Assembly (NCBI GenBank): GCA_963575745.1
Contig: CAUYUJ010018059.1
Coordinates: 1,005,001-1,069,000, forward strand
Reading direction: 5' to 3'
Length of the DNA: 64,000 bases
Source of the DNA: Prorocentrum cordatum
Lineage: Eukaryota; Sar; Dinophyceae; Prorocentrales; Prorocentraceae
A program made the position numbers and the translations under genes. The notes under the pieces are model-generated. The model ran no database searches. It was given only the letters and a program-made list of their open reading frames with translations, and had not been told where the DNA came from. Shown here in pieces: positions 22,060-33,475 of this stretch (position 1 is its first letter; every line of letters begins with the position of its first letter).

Positions 22060-23038
22060 CCTCCTCCTCCTCCTCCTCCTCCTCCTCCTCCTCCTCATCA
22101 TCATCACCATCATAATCTCCCTAAATACTACCACCTCACCACCATTATCATCACCACACTTCTCGTCATCATCACCACCACAAGCACCACCACCATCATC
22201 ATCGTCGTCGTCGTCGTCGTTGTCATCATGATCATCATCATCGTCATCATCGTCTTCATCATCATCATCGTCATCATCATCGTCATCATCATCATCATCA
22301 TCATTATCATTATCAACATCATCGAAACCATCATCACCATCACCACAGTCATCATCAGCATCATCATAACCACCATCCTCGTCAGCGCTATCATTATTAT
22401 TAGCATCCACACCATCAGCATCACCATCATCAGCATCATCATTACCATGCACAGCATCATCATCAACATCATCATCGTCATCACCAACATCATCATACAC
22501 ATCGTCATCATCATCAGCATGACAATCATCACCATCGTCATCATCATCAGCAGCATCAGCATCACCGGCAGCGGCACCACCACTACCACCATCATCGTCA
22601 TCATCATCATCATACTCAGCATCATCATCATCATCATCATCATCATCATGATCATACTCGTCATCATCATCAGCATGATCATCATGGCCAGCAGCATCAT
22701 CATCACCGGCAGAAGCAGCAGCAGACAATGCAGCATCATAATCAACATCATTATTCGTAATCCTCCTCGTTACCGTCCCCGTTGTTAGCCACCACCATCA
22801 TCACCATCGTCATCTCTGTTGTCATTATCATATGCAGCATCACCATCATCATGATGACCATCATCATCACCATCATCAACATTATCATCGTCACCATGAC
22901 CATCATCACCTCGTCATCTCAACATTCATGATCATCATCAGCTCCACCATCATCATCACCATTACCATCATCCTCATCCTCATCATCATCATCACCATTA
23001 CCATGATGATGATGCTCATCATCATGATCATCACTATT

Positions 23039-23088
<50 letters not shown>

Positions 23089-23105
23089 TCCGCCTTCTCC
23101 TCCTC
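22060..23105. repeat. (CAT)n/(ATC)n triplet tract, about 1 kb
   Basis: Starts as TCC, turns into ATC/CAT with CAC, CGT and AGC variants, and has a non-repeat interruption at about 22740-22830. The minus-strand frame of ~370 residues (Asp-rich) and the plus-strand Ile-rich frames are repeat translations. Confidence 0.97.
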
Positions 23106-23900
23106 CTCCTCCTCAGTAAGCGCGAATCGGCCCCATCTCTTGCCAATACACTGCGCCCAAATACCCCCTCAAGCGGCACGAAGCCATCCGGATCGACCCG
23201 ATGCCGGCCATTCCAGATGGACTCCCAATAGTGCGGTATAGAAAGCCCCCGCTTCCAAAATTTGGTCCGAAACGGTCCCAGAACGCCCCGAGAAACGGAG
23301 ACAACACAAGACTGGCCTCAAGTGGCTCCAGAACCGCCCATGACCGGCCCAAGACTGCCTTGTCACTCCGATGGTCACTCCCCAGACGCCAAGAAGCCCC
23401 AAATGGCCCCAAAATCCTCCAAACATCTATCAAAGACTGCACCAGAAAAGCCTCGAGGGGCTCTGAGGAAGCCCCCAAGAGGTCGCCACAAGACCTCCAA
23501 GAGGTTCCCGACAGGCTACGTAAAACAAATGAAGCGCTAGTCATGCAACACTACAGAGCGGCTGCGCTGCTTTCCCAAGCGCGGTTGGGAATATGTTTGG
23601 AAGCGACCTTGGAGAAATAATTGGTCGAAAGTGCTTCAACCTTGCTCCAGGTTTGTTCATGGTTATTGACATCGGACCAATTTCTCGCGATCATGATTTC
23701 TAGCCTTGCGCTCTTTCAAGCACTGAAGCGATGAGCCCGATCCGTCGCTCACATATTAACGTCATAAATACAGCCTGCTGCCCGTCCATGCAAGGCCTCA
23801 ACATCGCAGCTCACCGTCGACCAGTGCACACCACTGGCCAGCGTGCACCAGGAAGGGAATAGAAGGATGGCGAGGAGGAGGAGACGGGAGGGGCCGCTGA
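23106..23900. repeat. Degenerate CCCCAAGANNGCCCC repeat (family P) and unassigned tail
   Basis: To about 23520 the sequence is a degenerate run of GGCCCCAAAA, CCAAGACTGCC, CCCCAAGAGG words. After that (23530-23900) it is AT-richer with no clear repeat and no supported gene. Confidence 0.55.
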
Positions 23901-23911
23901 CTGCAGGTCTG

Positions 23912-23913
23912 TG

Positions 23914-23972
<59 letters not shown>

Positions 23973-24051
23973 AATCATCATCATCATCATCTTCTTCATC
24001 AGCATCATCGTCATCATCATCATAATCATCATCATCGTCATCATCATCATC

Positions 24052-24099
<48 letters not shown>

Positions 24100-24172
24100 T
24101 TTGTCATCAGCATCAGCTTCGTAAACATCATCTAAATCATCTCATCACCAGCATCAGCATCAACATCAACAT
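23912..24172. repeat. (CAT)n/(ATC)n triplet tract
   Basis: Highly regular ATC run from 23912, drifting to CAGCAT/CAACAT at the right end. Confidence 0.97.
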
Positions 24173-24184
24173 CGTCCTCATCAA

Positions 24185-25012
24185 AATCCGCCGACCCTGT
24201 CGGCGTGTGTGAGGGGCTTTTCCGTTCGAGCCGTCATCTCCGTCATTCTTTGTAATCGTCGTCTCTGTCGTTCCCTTTCCCTGGTACCCCTCTTCCCCTG
24301 GGCTCCTCCCCGCTCCCCTCGCCCTTTCCCAGGGCCTCCTCCTCAAGCGCGCTAGCCAAACCGACCTTCAGCAACGTCGTAATTGATTCGAAGAGAAGCC
24401 CCTTCCCTTTCCCTTCCCCGACGGGGGGGGGAGGGGGGGTCCCGGGGGGGGTCCCGGGGGAGTCCCGGGTCAGATACGACGGCCCCCCCGTACCGACCTT
24501 GAGCAACGTCGTAATTGAGTCGAAGGGAAGCCCCTTCCCTTTCCCTTCCCCGACGGGGGGGGGAGGGGGGGTCCCGGGGGGGGTCCCGGGGGAGTCCCGG
24601 GTCAGATACGACGCCCCCCCCCCGTACCGACCTTGAGCAACGTCGTAATTGAGTCGAAGGGAAGCCCCTTCCCTTTCCCTTCCCCGACGGGGGGGGGAGG
24701 GGGGGTCCCGGGGGGGGTCCCGGGGGAGTCCCGGGTCAGATACGACGCCCCCCCCCCGTACCGACCTTGAGCAACGTCGTAATTGAGTCGAAGGGAAGCC
24801 CCTTCCCTTTCCCTTCCCCGACGGGGGGGGGAGGGGGGGTCCCGGGGGGGGTCCCGGGGGAGTCCCGGGGAAGTCCCGGGTCAGATACGACACCTCCCTC
24901 CCCCACCTTCTCGTCCTTCTCCCCGTTCCCCAAAACCATCCCACAGCCCGTGCCTCTTGCTGCGCATTGCGAACAGGGTCGGCGGCACCGGCCGTAAGGC
25001 CTTCGCAATAAT
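24185..25012. repeat. Composite repeat family K, copy 1, with 134-bp tandem
   Basis: Bounded left by GCCGACCCTGTCGGCGTGTG and right by CGGCACCGGCCGTAAGGCC-TTCGCAA. The middle holds four tandem units of 132-134 bp; the mark GTAATTGA lies at 24379, 24511, 24645 and 24779. Each unit has an AAGCCCCTTCCCTTTCCCTT block, a G-run block and GTCCCGGGGG repeats. The units are nearly identical, so this expansion is recent. A single-unit relative is at 56055-56650. Confidence 0.85.
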
Positions 25013-25017
25013 CACCC

Positions 25018-25510
25018 TCCTCCTTCTAATCATCCTCATCAACATCAGCATCATCGTCATAGTCATCTTCATCGTCATCATTATCAGCATAAGCATCACC
25101 ATCATCATAAACAGCGCCATCATCAACATCAGCACCAACATCACCATGGTCGTCACCATCAACAACAGCATCAGCAACCTCACCATCATCACATCATCAT
25201 CAGCAACATCGTCATACGCAACATCATATTCGATATAACCATTACCATCAGTAGCAACATCATCATTACCACTCTGACCATCATCGTCGTATTCATCCGC
25301 ACCATGACGGGCATTGTCGTCACCGTCACACCGTCACCATCACCATCACTTTAACCATCAACATCACCATTGCCATCATCATCATAATCATGTTATTCAT
25401 CATCATCATCACCACCACCACCTTCGCCGTCAACGCCACCATCACCATCAACACCGCTATCACAACTAGTCCCTTACACAACAACAACAATCATAAACCC
25501 GTCATGATGA
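25018..25510. repeat. (CAT)n/(ATC)n triplet tract
   Basis: Less pure than the two tracts upstream, with CAACATCAGC, ACCATC and GTCATC variants. The third CAT tract within 3.5 kb. Confidence 0.93.
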
Positions 25511-25539
25511 CCGTCAACATTTCCTTGTCGTCATGCCGT

Positions 25540-26395
25540 CGGCCCGATGCTCCCGGAGAGGCCTCTTGGCAGATCGGGCCGGCTGCGTGTGGCGGGCTCG
25601 GCGGGGTCGTCGGGAACGACAGATGTTGGCCTCCCGGGGCCGTCGTGGAAGCGCATTGGGAGCTGCTTGGGGGCGCGGGGGGGGCCCCAGTCGACCGTCT
25701 TGGGCCTCCCTGGGGCTCCTCGAGTGTCACTCCTGATCCTGAGGCCTGCGCGGCCTCTCGGGAGCGAACTGGCGAGACCTTCAGAAACCTATGGTTGTCC
25801 GTAGGGTTGTAAATGATTTTGGCCTCCTTGGGCTTCTTGGAAAGCCTTGGCGACTTCCGAAAGGCCGTCTTGGGGCGACATTGAGCTGCCTGGGTCCGCC
25901 TGGAGGCTAGCTTGGACCGCCCTGCAGTGGGCTCGAGGGCCGGCTCAGACGGGGCCCCCGGTCGACCGTCTTTGACCGCTATGGGGGCTCCTCGTGGGCA
26001 CGTGTTTGACCATCCTGAAGCCTGAGACGCCCCTCGGAAGCGAAAAGGGGAGTTCTGGGAAAACATGTTGTTGTCCTGGGTCGTTGAACGATGTTCGTCT
26101 CCCGAAGGCCTTCCAGAAGCTGCTTGGGAGCCTTTTGGAAACCTCCAAAGGCCGTCTTGGGGCGATCTTGAGCTGCCTGGGGCCGTCTGGAGGCTAGCTG
26201 GGACCGCCTTGGCGGGCTCGAGGGCCGTCTCGAAGCCATCTTCGGCAATTCTGGAGCCATCTTGAAAGGTCTTCGGGTCCCCCAGTCGCCCGTCTTGCCA
26301 ACAATGGGGGCTCCTCGTGGGCCATGTGTGGACCATCCTGATGCCGCAGAGGCCTGTCGGAAACGAACTGAAGAGTTCTGAGAAAACCTATTGCT
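25540..26395 (-). repeat. Tandem repeat, ~290-320 bp unit (family L)
   Basis: Repeated marks: GGCCGTCTTGGGGCG at 25863 and 26151, GAGGCTAGCT with GGACCGCC at 25903 and 26190, and ATCCTGA with GAGGCC/GAGACG at about 25735, 26010 and 26335. A related single copy lies at 27920-28225. The units are made of degenerate CTTGGGGC (family P) words joined to fixed junctions such as GGGGGCTCCTCGTGGGC. Confidence 0.75.
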
Positions 26396-26540
26396 CCCAA
26401 CCGTCCTGTGGTGCTGGGTCCTGATTTTGAAGAGACAGCGCCCAGGGTCTCCCACCTCTTCCTCCTCCTCCTCTCCTCTGCTCCTCCTCCCCCTCCTCCC
26501 TCGTCCCCCTCCTTGCCTCTGCCCTCCGCACCAATCGCCG
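26390..26540 (-). repeat. Satellite end block, inverted copy
   Basis: Inverted counterpart of 16491-16690: ATTGCTCCCAACCGTCCTGT, GGTGCTGGGTCC, TTTTGAAGAGACAGCGCCC, a TCC tract, then CCTTGCCTCTGCCCTCCGC. Conservation of the whole block next to both arrays shows they share one origin. Confidence 0.85.
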
Positions 26541-26584
26541 ATTTGGCAACACCCCTCACACGCTTGGTGGCCCCGTAAAAAAAA

Positions 26585-27830
26585 GCTCCACCGAAGGCCC
26601 CACTGGCGGTGTTCGCACGCGTCCGCCGCATCCATCGGCACACCCCTCACACGTTCCGTGGTCCCATAGAGAGCAACACCGACGGCCTCAGCGGCTGCGC
26701 TCGCATGCGCCCGCCGCACCCATTTCGGCACACGCCTCACACGTTTGGTGGCTCCATAGGGAGCTCCACCGAAGGCCACAGTGGCGTTCGCATGCGCCCA
26801 CCGCATTCATTTCGGCACACCGCTTACACGTCTCATGGCCGAGCTCCACTGAAGGCCCCAAGAGCTGCCGCATGCGCCCGCCGCACCAATTTCGGCACAC
26901 CCCTCACACGCTTCGTGGCCCCATAAGGAGCTGCACTGAAAGCCCCAGTGGCTGCGTTCGCATGCGCCCGCCGCACCCATTTCGGCACCCCCCTCCCCCC
27001 TTTTCGTGGCCCAATAGGGAGCTCCACCGAAGGCCACAATGGTTGCGTTCGCATTCGCAGGTTGCACCCATTCCGGCACACCCCTCACACGCTTCTTGGC
27101 CCCATAGGAACGCCACCGAAGGTCCCAATGACTGCGTTCGCATTCGCCCGTTGCAACCATTTCGGCACTCCCCTCACACGCTTCGTGACTCTATAGGGAG
27201 CACTACCGAAAACCCCCATGGCTGCGTTCGCATGCGCCCGCCGCACCCATTTCGGCGCTCCGTGACCCCAAAGGGAGCCCCACCGAAAGCCCCAGCGGCT
27301 GCGTCGCATGCGCCCACCGCAGCCATTTCGGCTCAACCCTCACACGTTCCGTGGCCCTATAAGGAGCTCCGCGAAAGGCCTCAACGGCGCATGCGCCCGC
27401 CGCACCCATTTCGGCACACGCCTCACACGTTTCGTGGCCCCATAGGCAGTTTCACCCACTGTCCCAATGACGGTGTTCGCATGCGTCCGCCCATACATTC
27501 CCAGCTCACAACTCACACGTTTCGTGGGCCCATAGGGAGCGCCACCGAAGGCTCCAGTGGCAGTGTTCGCATGCGCCCGCCCCGCCCAATTCGGACATCC
27601 CTCACACGTTTCGCGGCCCAATTGAGAGGTCCAGCCTACCGAAGGCCCCACTGGCTGTGTTCGCACGCGTCCGTCCCACACATTTCGCTATACCCCTGAC
27701 ATTTTCCGTGGCCCCATAGGGAGACCCATCGAAGGCCCCAAGAGCTGCGCTCGCATGCGCTTACCGCGTCAATGTCGAAATATTCCGCGCATGCTTCGTG
27801 GCCCCATCAGGAGCTCCACCGAAGACGATA
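26585..27830 (-). repeat. 90-bp satellite, array 2 (~15 units, inverted)
   Basis: Reverse orientation of the satellite at 15460. The mark CTCCACCGAAGGCC or a variant recurs about every 80-92 bp, for example 26588, 26768, 26845, 26932, 27022, 27112, 27202, 27286, 27538, 27723 and 27808. The units are more diverged than in array 1. Minus-strand translations give the same 30-residue pattern (YGATKRVRG), broken by frame-shifting unit lengths. Confidence 0.9.
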
Positions 27831-27919
27831 CTCACAACTGCGTCACTCACAACCGCAGACGGTTGGGTCATTTGCCAGGCTAATTGTCTTTGTGTTGTCG
27901 AATGATTTTGGTCGCCTGA

Positions 27920-28430
27920 AAGCTGCTTGAAGCTGCTTGGGAGCCTTTTTTGGCCGTCTGGGGGCCATGTTATGCTGTCTGGGGCTGTGTGGAGGCCATC
28001 TGGAACTGTCTTGGAAGTCGGCGGTCTCGAGGGCCGTCTCGATGCAATTTTCGACCGTCTCGGAACGCTCTTCAAAGGACTTGGGAGCTCAAGTCAACCG
28101 TCCTGGGCATTCCTGGAGCTCTTCGACGGCCGTTGATGGACGATCCTGAACCCTCAGAGGCTCGTGGAAGCAGTGATGCGAGATCTGGGATAACACGTGT
28201 CCCTCAGACTTTTGACGGATTTAGCCTCCTGGGGGCCCCTTGAAGAGCCGAGTATGAGCCTCTTGAGAGTCTCTGTGGGCCGTCTTGGAACCATCTTCAG
28301 GTTTCTCGGGAAGTCCGGAGGCCATCTCAGGCTGTCTTGGCGGGTTCCTTTGCCGTCCTGGGGCCCTCGGGGGCCGTCTAAGGGCCATCTTGGAGGGCCC
28401 CCAGGGCCCCAATCCAACCATAGAGGTTTG
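27920..28430. repeat. Degenerate CTTGGG/GGGGCCNTCT repeat (family P/L)
   Basis: Run of GGGGCCATCTTGG, CCGTCTTGGAAC, GGGGGCCGTC words, including a dispersed relative of the 290-bp unit. No gene. Confidence 0.65.
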
Positions 28431-28479
28431 AGGCACCTAGTTTGGGCCCCCAAAACTCCTACGCCGCACTAGACATATA

Positions 28480-28580
28480 TGTACACACGTGCACACGTAC
28501 ACGCATATATATATATATATATATATACATTTGCATACATACATATACATATACATATGCATATATACACATACGTAGGG
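28480..28580. repeat. (AT)n microsatellite with CATA flanks
   Basis: TATATATA run at 28507-28530 flanked by ACATATACATATG and GTACACACGTGCAC words. Confidence 0.9.
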
Positions 28581-28616
28581 ACTTTCACTTCTGTCTGAAA
28601 AACTGAGCCTTGTCTT

Positions 28617-28815
28617 CGGTTTGGCGGCTATATGACCGCCGTCGCCGTCCCGTCGCCGCCTCGTCGCCGCCCATCGTCTGGGCCGTGGCTTCGGTCTGGC
28701 GGCCAGGTGGACGCCGTCGACGGCATGTCACCACCTCGTTGCTGCGCCTGTCTATCGGTCTGGCGGCTAGGTGGCCGCCGTCGCTGCCCCGTCGTCGCCT
28801 CGTCGCCGTCCTAGT
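28617..28815. repeat. Degenerate tandem, 64-75 bp unit, three copies
   Basis: The mark CGGTYTGGCGG occurs at 28617, 28692 and 28756, each followed by GACGCCGTCG/GCCGCCGTCG and CGTCGCCGCCTCGTCGCC variants. Confidence 0.75.
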
Positions 28816-28889
28816 TTCTCGCTTTTCGAAGCAAATAAAGTCTACCCCCCTGGGGTTCTCGGTACCTTTCTTAGTATTGCAATTTGCAT

Positions 28890-31520
28890 ATGGTTGTGCT
28901 CCATCGTCCATCTTAAATCTGAATCCGTACCGCCCCAACCCAACCAATATCGAAATTTCTTGGTGCCCGGACAAAACACCTGGACGACACAACCCGAATG
29001 GAGGTGCCCAAGGTGCCTGCATGAATTCACATGTAATCGGACCTCGCAACATGAACGGCGGCACAAACCCGCCCCAGGCGTCACATCAGCGCCGCAATTG
29101 CGAAGTGCCCCGGTATGCCACCGAGACACGGCCACCAACACCACCCCCATTTCGCCGCCGGCCCCAAGCACTGGAGACTCCGCAAAACCAGCAATTTTCA
29201 TGAATCCGCTGCCAAAATTAAAACGACGTGCGCACGCGCGCGTTGTCGCGCGCGCAAGCCGGAATCCTTCGAAAACCTTCGGCTGCGTAGAGATTTCAAA
29301 ATTGCCTGTCCCCCAAAACTTAGAAAACACATGGTTTCGCAACGCGGGTTTTCAAAACAAACAGGCGCGCGCGTTTTGGCGAATTCTCTGGAAACCACGC
29401 GTTGTTTCCCAACATCTTCGCAAATACGGGGCTTCGCGCGCGCATGTCAAAACCGTTCGAATGCCCTTGCGCACGCGCCGTCGCGAGAATCCTTCTGCAA
29501 CAAATGAGACGACGTGCGAACGCGCGCGTCGGAGCGCGGGCATGCCGAAATCCTTGAAAACCCCCGGTGTCGTAACGATTTCAAAACCGAATGCCCAAGA
29601 CAACATTCAAACCCACACGGCTTCGCAACATCACTTTTGAAAAACACTTGCGCGCGCCCTCTTGCGTATTTTCTTATATAACAAACTAGTCATGCAATGT
29701 GTGCCAAACGGGCCCCTGGCGTCGCATGCCGACATCATTCGCGCGCCCTTGCGCGTGCTGGGGGGCACGGTCCGTGCCAAATGAAACCACGCGGGCCACC
29801 CTCGCGCGTCGGCCGCGCGCGCATGTCGAACTCTTTCCAAAACCTTCACCACCGACGCGAAGACGCCGTCATCGTCGTCGGCGCGATCAGCTTCGGCGCC
29901 CGCACGGGCCGCGCCTTCGTCGGTGCGAACATCATCACCAACATCGCCACTATCATCGTCGTGTCTACCGTTGTCGGCGTTGCTACGATGCCGCGCCCAG
30001 CGGTCAGCGCCACCGCGGCCGCGTCGGTGGCGCCAAATTACATAGCCCGCCGCTGCGCGCGCGTGCGTTGGCGCGGCCGCAAACACGCACCAGCCAACGC
30101 CAAGCATGCATCGCAATCGCCACCGCGTGGGTTTTGCAAAACAATTGGCGGGTGGGTGGGTGGGATGCTTGCAAGAACGTGGGATGTGTCAACTCGTTTG
30201 TGAAAATCAACTGCGCAACATCACTTCTCTTTGCTACAAAAAAACCACCACATTCCCGAAACCGAGGTCAACGGTACACCGTTTCGCGTTGCATGTTACT
30301 TATGATTCTTCCCCATCGTCCATCCTAAATATGAACTCGTCCCATCCCAGCTGAGCCAGAATCGACCCCCCCGCCATCCTTTGCAAAACGTTGGATGCGC
30401 GCGCACTCGTTCATCAACACATCATTTTCCAATTTCCCTTGCGACAAGAAAATGAACTGCACACGCGCGCGTCGTCGCGCGCGCATGCCGGAATCCTTCA
30501 CCAATCTTGGGTTTCGTCGTGGTTCCCGAATCGTGTTTCCAAACAACATATGAAAACACATGGTTCCGCAATCGCGTTTTCAAGAAAGGCTTGCGCGCGC
30601 ACTCTTGAGCGCGTTTTACACACAGGGCCACGAATTTCAAACATGTTCACAACATTCTACCAAACGGGCCTCGCGCGCGCGCGCGTCGAAATCTTTCGGA
30701 CGCCCTTGCGCGCGCGCTGCCGCAAAAACTATTTGCAACACATGAGACGAAGTGCGCGTGCATCGTCGCGCGCGCATGCTGCAATGAGTCAGAAACCTTC
30801 GGCAAAACAAATATTTCAAGACCGAATGTCCCCGCACCCATTAACAAAAAACACGCATGGTTTCGCAACATCAGTTTTTGGTTTTCTAATAAAAAAGCGT
30901 GCACTCGCGCTGTTACGAATTCAGTTGTCATATACGAAACATGTTTTCAGCATTGTCATGGAATTCTAGCAAATCGGCCTCTCGCGCCGCATGCCGAAAT
31001 CGTTCGAAGGCCCTTGCGCGCGTGCTGCGGGGGCTCGGCACGTGTCAAACAATACCATGCGGTCGCTCTTGCGCGTCGGACGCGCGCGCATGTCGAACTC
31101 CTTCCAACAACCTCCATCACCCATCACCAACGCGAGGACGCCGTCATCGTTTTCGGCGTGATCATCATCGGCGCCGTCACTTGCCGTGCCGCCGTCGCTT
31201 TCAGCATCGACACCAGCATTTTCTTCGTTGGCTACAGTTGTCGACATTGCTGTGATACCGCGCCCGCCCAAGTCGCCGACTCGCAGTGAAGTGTCCGGTG
31301 GGATGTGCCCAGCGGTCAGCGCCATCGCGGCCGCGTCGGTGGCGCCCAATTACATAGCTGGCCGCTGCGCGCGCGTGGATGCGCGGGTTGGCGCGGCCGG
31401 GGAGACGCACCAGCCAACACCAAACCCCAAGCACTCACCGCAATCGCCGCCGCGTGGGTTTTGCAAAACAATTGGCGGGTGGGTGGGTGGGATGTTTGCG
31501 CGAGCGTTTGGACAACTCAC
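28890..31520 (+). repeat. Two tandem copies of a ~1.3-kb higher-order block
   Basis: Block 1 (~28890-30210) and block 2 (~30290-31520) share landmarks in the same order: CCATCGTCCAT (28912, 30313), GCATGTCGAACTC (29821, 31089), and TTTTGCAAAACAATTGGCGG with GGGTGGGTGGG (30132, 31459). Inside each block a CGCGCGCG-rich ~290-bp unit repeats (for example near 29225, 29511, 30455 and 30750), with CCGGAATCCTT and AAACCTTCGG. Frames are not conserved between blocks, so I do not call a gene. Confidence 0.8.
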
Positions 31521-31539
31521 TGCGAACAGGAATTCGTTG

Positions 31540-32010
31540 CACCGCACAGATTGAACCACGAAGTTTGCACCGCATATGTTGCACCACATAAGTTGCACTA
31601 CGTAGTTTGCACACCATAAACTACACCGCAAAGATTGCACTACGTGTGTTGCACCACGTAGTGCACAACATGAATTGCGCCACATCGGTTGCACAAATTT
31701 ATTGCGCCACGTAGATTGCACAACAATTCTTGAACCAAATAGATTGCGCCATTTAGACTGCACCGCATAGCTTGCACAACAGACATTGCACCACGCAGAG
31801 TGCACAACACATATTGCACCACATATATTGCATCAACTAGATTGCACCATACAGGTTGCACATAACATAAATTGCACCACAAAAATTGCACCATGCGTGC
31901 TGCACCGCATAGCTTGCACAACACATGAAGAACCGCATACATTGCAGAACATCGAATGCACACCATGTATTGCACTACGTAGGAGTGCACAACCTATCAT
32001 GCACCACCTG
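31540..32010. repeat. TTGCACCACATAG minisatellite
   Basis: Degenerate units of about 17-20 bp built on TTGCACCACATAGNTTGCAC, over about 25 copies. Cys/Ala/Val-rich minus-strand frames arise from the repeat. Confidence 0.85.
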
Positions 32011-32092
32011 CTGAAAACACACTGTTTGGGGCACACGCCGAATAACATATAACATATACACATCAAATTTCACATGGGAATTCGTATGCTAC

Positions 32093-32284
32093 CTAGAGGC
32101 CTCCTTGATGGGGTCCGAGTAGATGGGGTAGAAGGATCGCGCCGCATCGCCGATACATCGGCGATGCATCGGCGACGTCGGCGCGAAGAAAATCGGGCTC
32201 CGCATCGAGCCGCATCGGCGATGCATCGGCGATGCGGCGCGATCCTCTGACCCCATCTACCCCGACCCCATCTGGGAGGCCTAG
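32093..32284. mobile_element. 192-bp palindromic foldback element
   Basis: The arms are about 75 bp and match closely: CTAGAGGCCTCCTTGATGGG, GTAGATGGGG, GGATCGCGCCGCATCGCC on the left, and the same words inverted on the right. The centre is made of CATCGGCGATG palindromes. A related ~20-bp sequence flanks both sides (CACATGGGAATTCGTATG at 32071, CACATGGAGATCCGTATG at 32294). Confidence 0.85.
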
Positions 32285-32611
32285 AATGTAATTACACATG
32301 GAGATCCGTATGGCTGCCGCAGACCTCCACCGACTCGCCGGGCCGCGAGGCGAGCGCGAGCAGCGCGCCCACCGAGACCGAGAAATCGGCCTGGTCCTGC
32401 GGCACGATCAGCGCCGGGCACAGGGGCCCTGGCAGCGCGACGCCGCCGGCGCTGGCACGCGCCTCCACGGGGGAGGAGGAGGAGGAAGAGGAGGATGAGG
32501 AGAGAGAGGAAACAGAAGAAAAAGAGAGAAGCCGGCCAGGAGAGACCGGGCGTGACGTCTGAGCTTCCGCAAACAGCGCTTGCACTCAGGGGATTTCACT
32601 TGGGCACGATC

Positions 32612-32770
32612 AAAAACGGGTCTTACGCGAGATGACGCAGCGACCTTACACGGTGGCTTACGCGGGGCGCCGGTGCGGCACACCACAATGGAGCCGAGGG
32701 CGCTTGCGCGCGACCTTACGCGGGCAGCTTAAGAACCAATGTCGACCCCGTTTTTTTTTGCGTCGCTCGC
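32612..32770 (+). repeat. Dispersed repeat family E, copy 2
   Basis: GGGTCTTACGCGAGATGACG, GCGACCTTACACGGTGGCTT, ACGCGGGGCGCC, GAGGGCGCTTGCGCGCGACC, TTACGCGGGCAGCTTA and TTTTTGCGTCGCTC, in the same order as at 20150. The rest of 32285-33370 is mixed sequence without a supported gene. Confidence 0.75.
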
Positions 32771-33369
32771 TTGCTTCCCTGAGGAATGGGTTGCCGCTGG
32801 GTGGGTCCAGCGAGATTTCGCCACGCTGCCGCCTCTTGCCGCTTCGTCGCGCGTAACGGTTGTGACCAGGGTCAGACCCCTCCCCCCCTCCCTGGGCAAC
32901 GGTATAACGATCGCGCATAGGAGGGGGGTGCTGGACTCGCCGATGCTGGTGCTCGCGCGCCCACTATGGCGATCGCAACGTACCCCCGCCCCCCGCCACA
33001 ATGCGCCCCACCCCGACCAAACGTTACCGCTACCCCGGGCCCCGACCTCCACCCAACCCACCTCAGATAACGACCGTTACCGGCAATAATATAAACAACT
33101 CATGTGACGCACAGAGACATACTAATACCATACGCCCTCCTTGGAGGCGCGCGTCCGACCCGAGCTTATAGTATACCCATCTGGTAGTATATCGTTTCTC
33201 GAGCGGTGTGGCCAGAAAGCGTCTGCAACGACGCGTATACTACAAGATTTCTCGGTGCGCGCGTCGCCCCTGGGGGGGGGGGGGGCGACGTACATACAGT
33301 ATAAAAATGTTGGGGTGACGCCGATATCAACCGAGCGTGACATCTGAGCTGCATGTCCCCGGACCTGCT

Positions 33370-33475
33370 CGCGTCGAGCGAAATTCACGGCGGACGGCTT
33401 CTGGCCGTCTTCGGCTTCTGGGGACCGTCCAAGGACGGCTCGGGATTGAGACGCCGGGACTTCCGCCAACCAAAC
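33370..33475 (+). repeat. Dispersed repeat family C, copy 6 (short)
   Basis: GACGGCTTCTGGCCGTCTTC, GGCTTCTGGGGACCGTCC, AAGGACGGCTCGGGATTGAG and GCCGGGACTTCC. It lacks the middle part of the longer copies. Confidence 0.5.

Noticed and set aside
21607-22788. 340-373 codon Asp-rich and Ile-rich frames
   Set aside because: They follow the CAT/ATC triplet tract exactly and lose any pattern outside it.
24362-24890. 134-bp direct repeats as a CRISPR or origin iteron array
   Set aside because: The whole unit repeats with no spacers, and the context is eukaryotic repeat DNA.
28842-30328. 150-290 codon frames in the duplicated 1.3-kb blocks
   Set aside because: Frames are not kept between the two blocks, as would be expected if they were coding.
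31540-32010. TTGCAC repeats as a CRISPR-like array
   Set aside because: Unit spacing is short and irregular (about 17-20 bp), there are no constant repeats with unique spacers and no cas genes.
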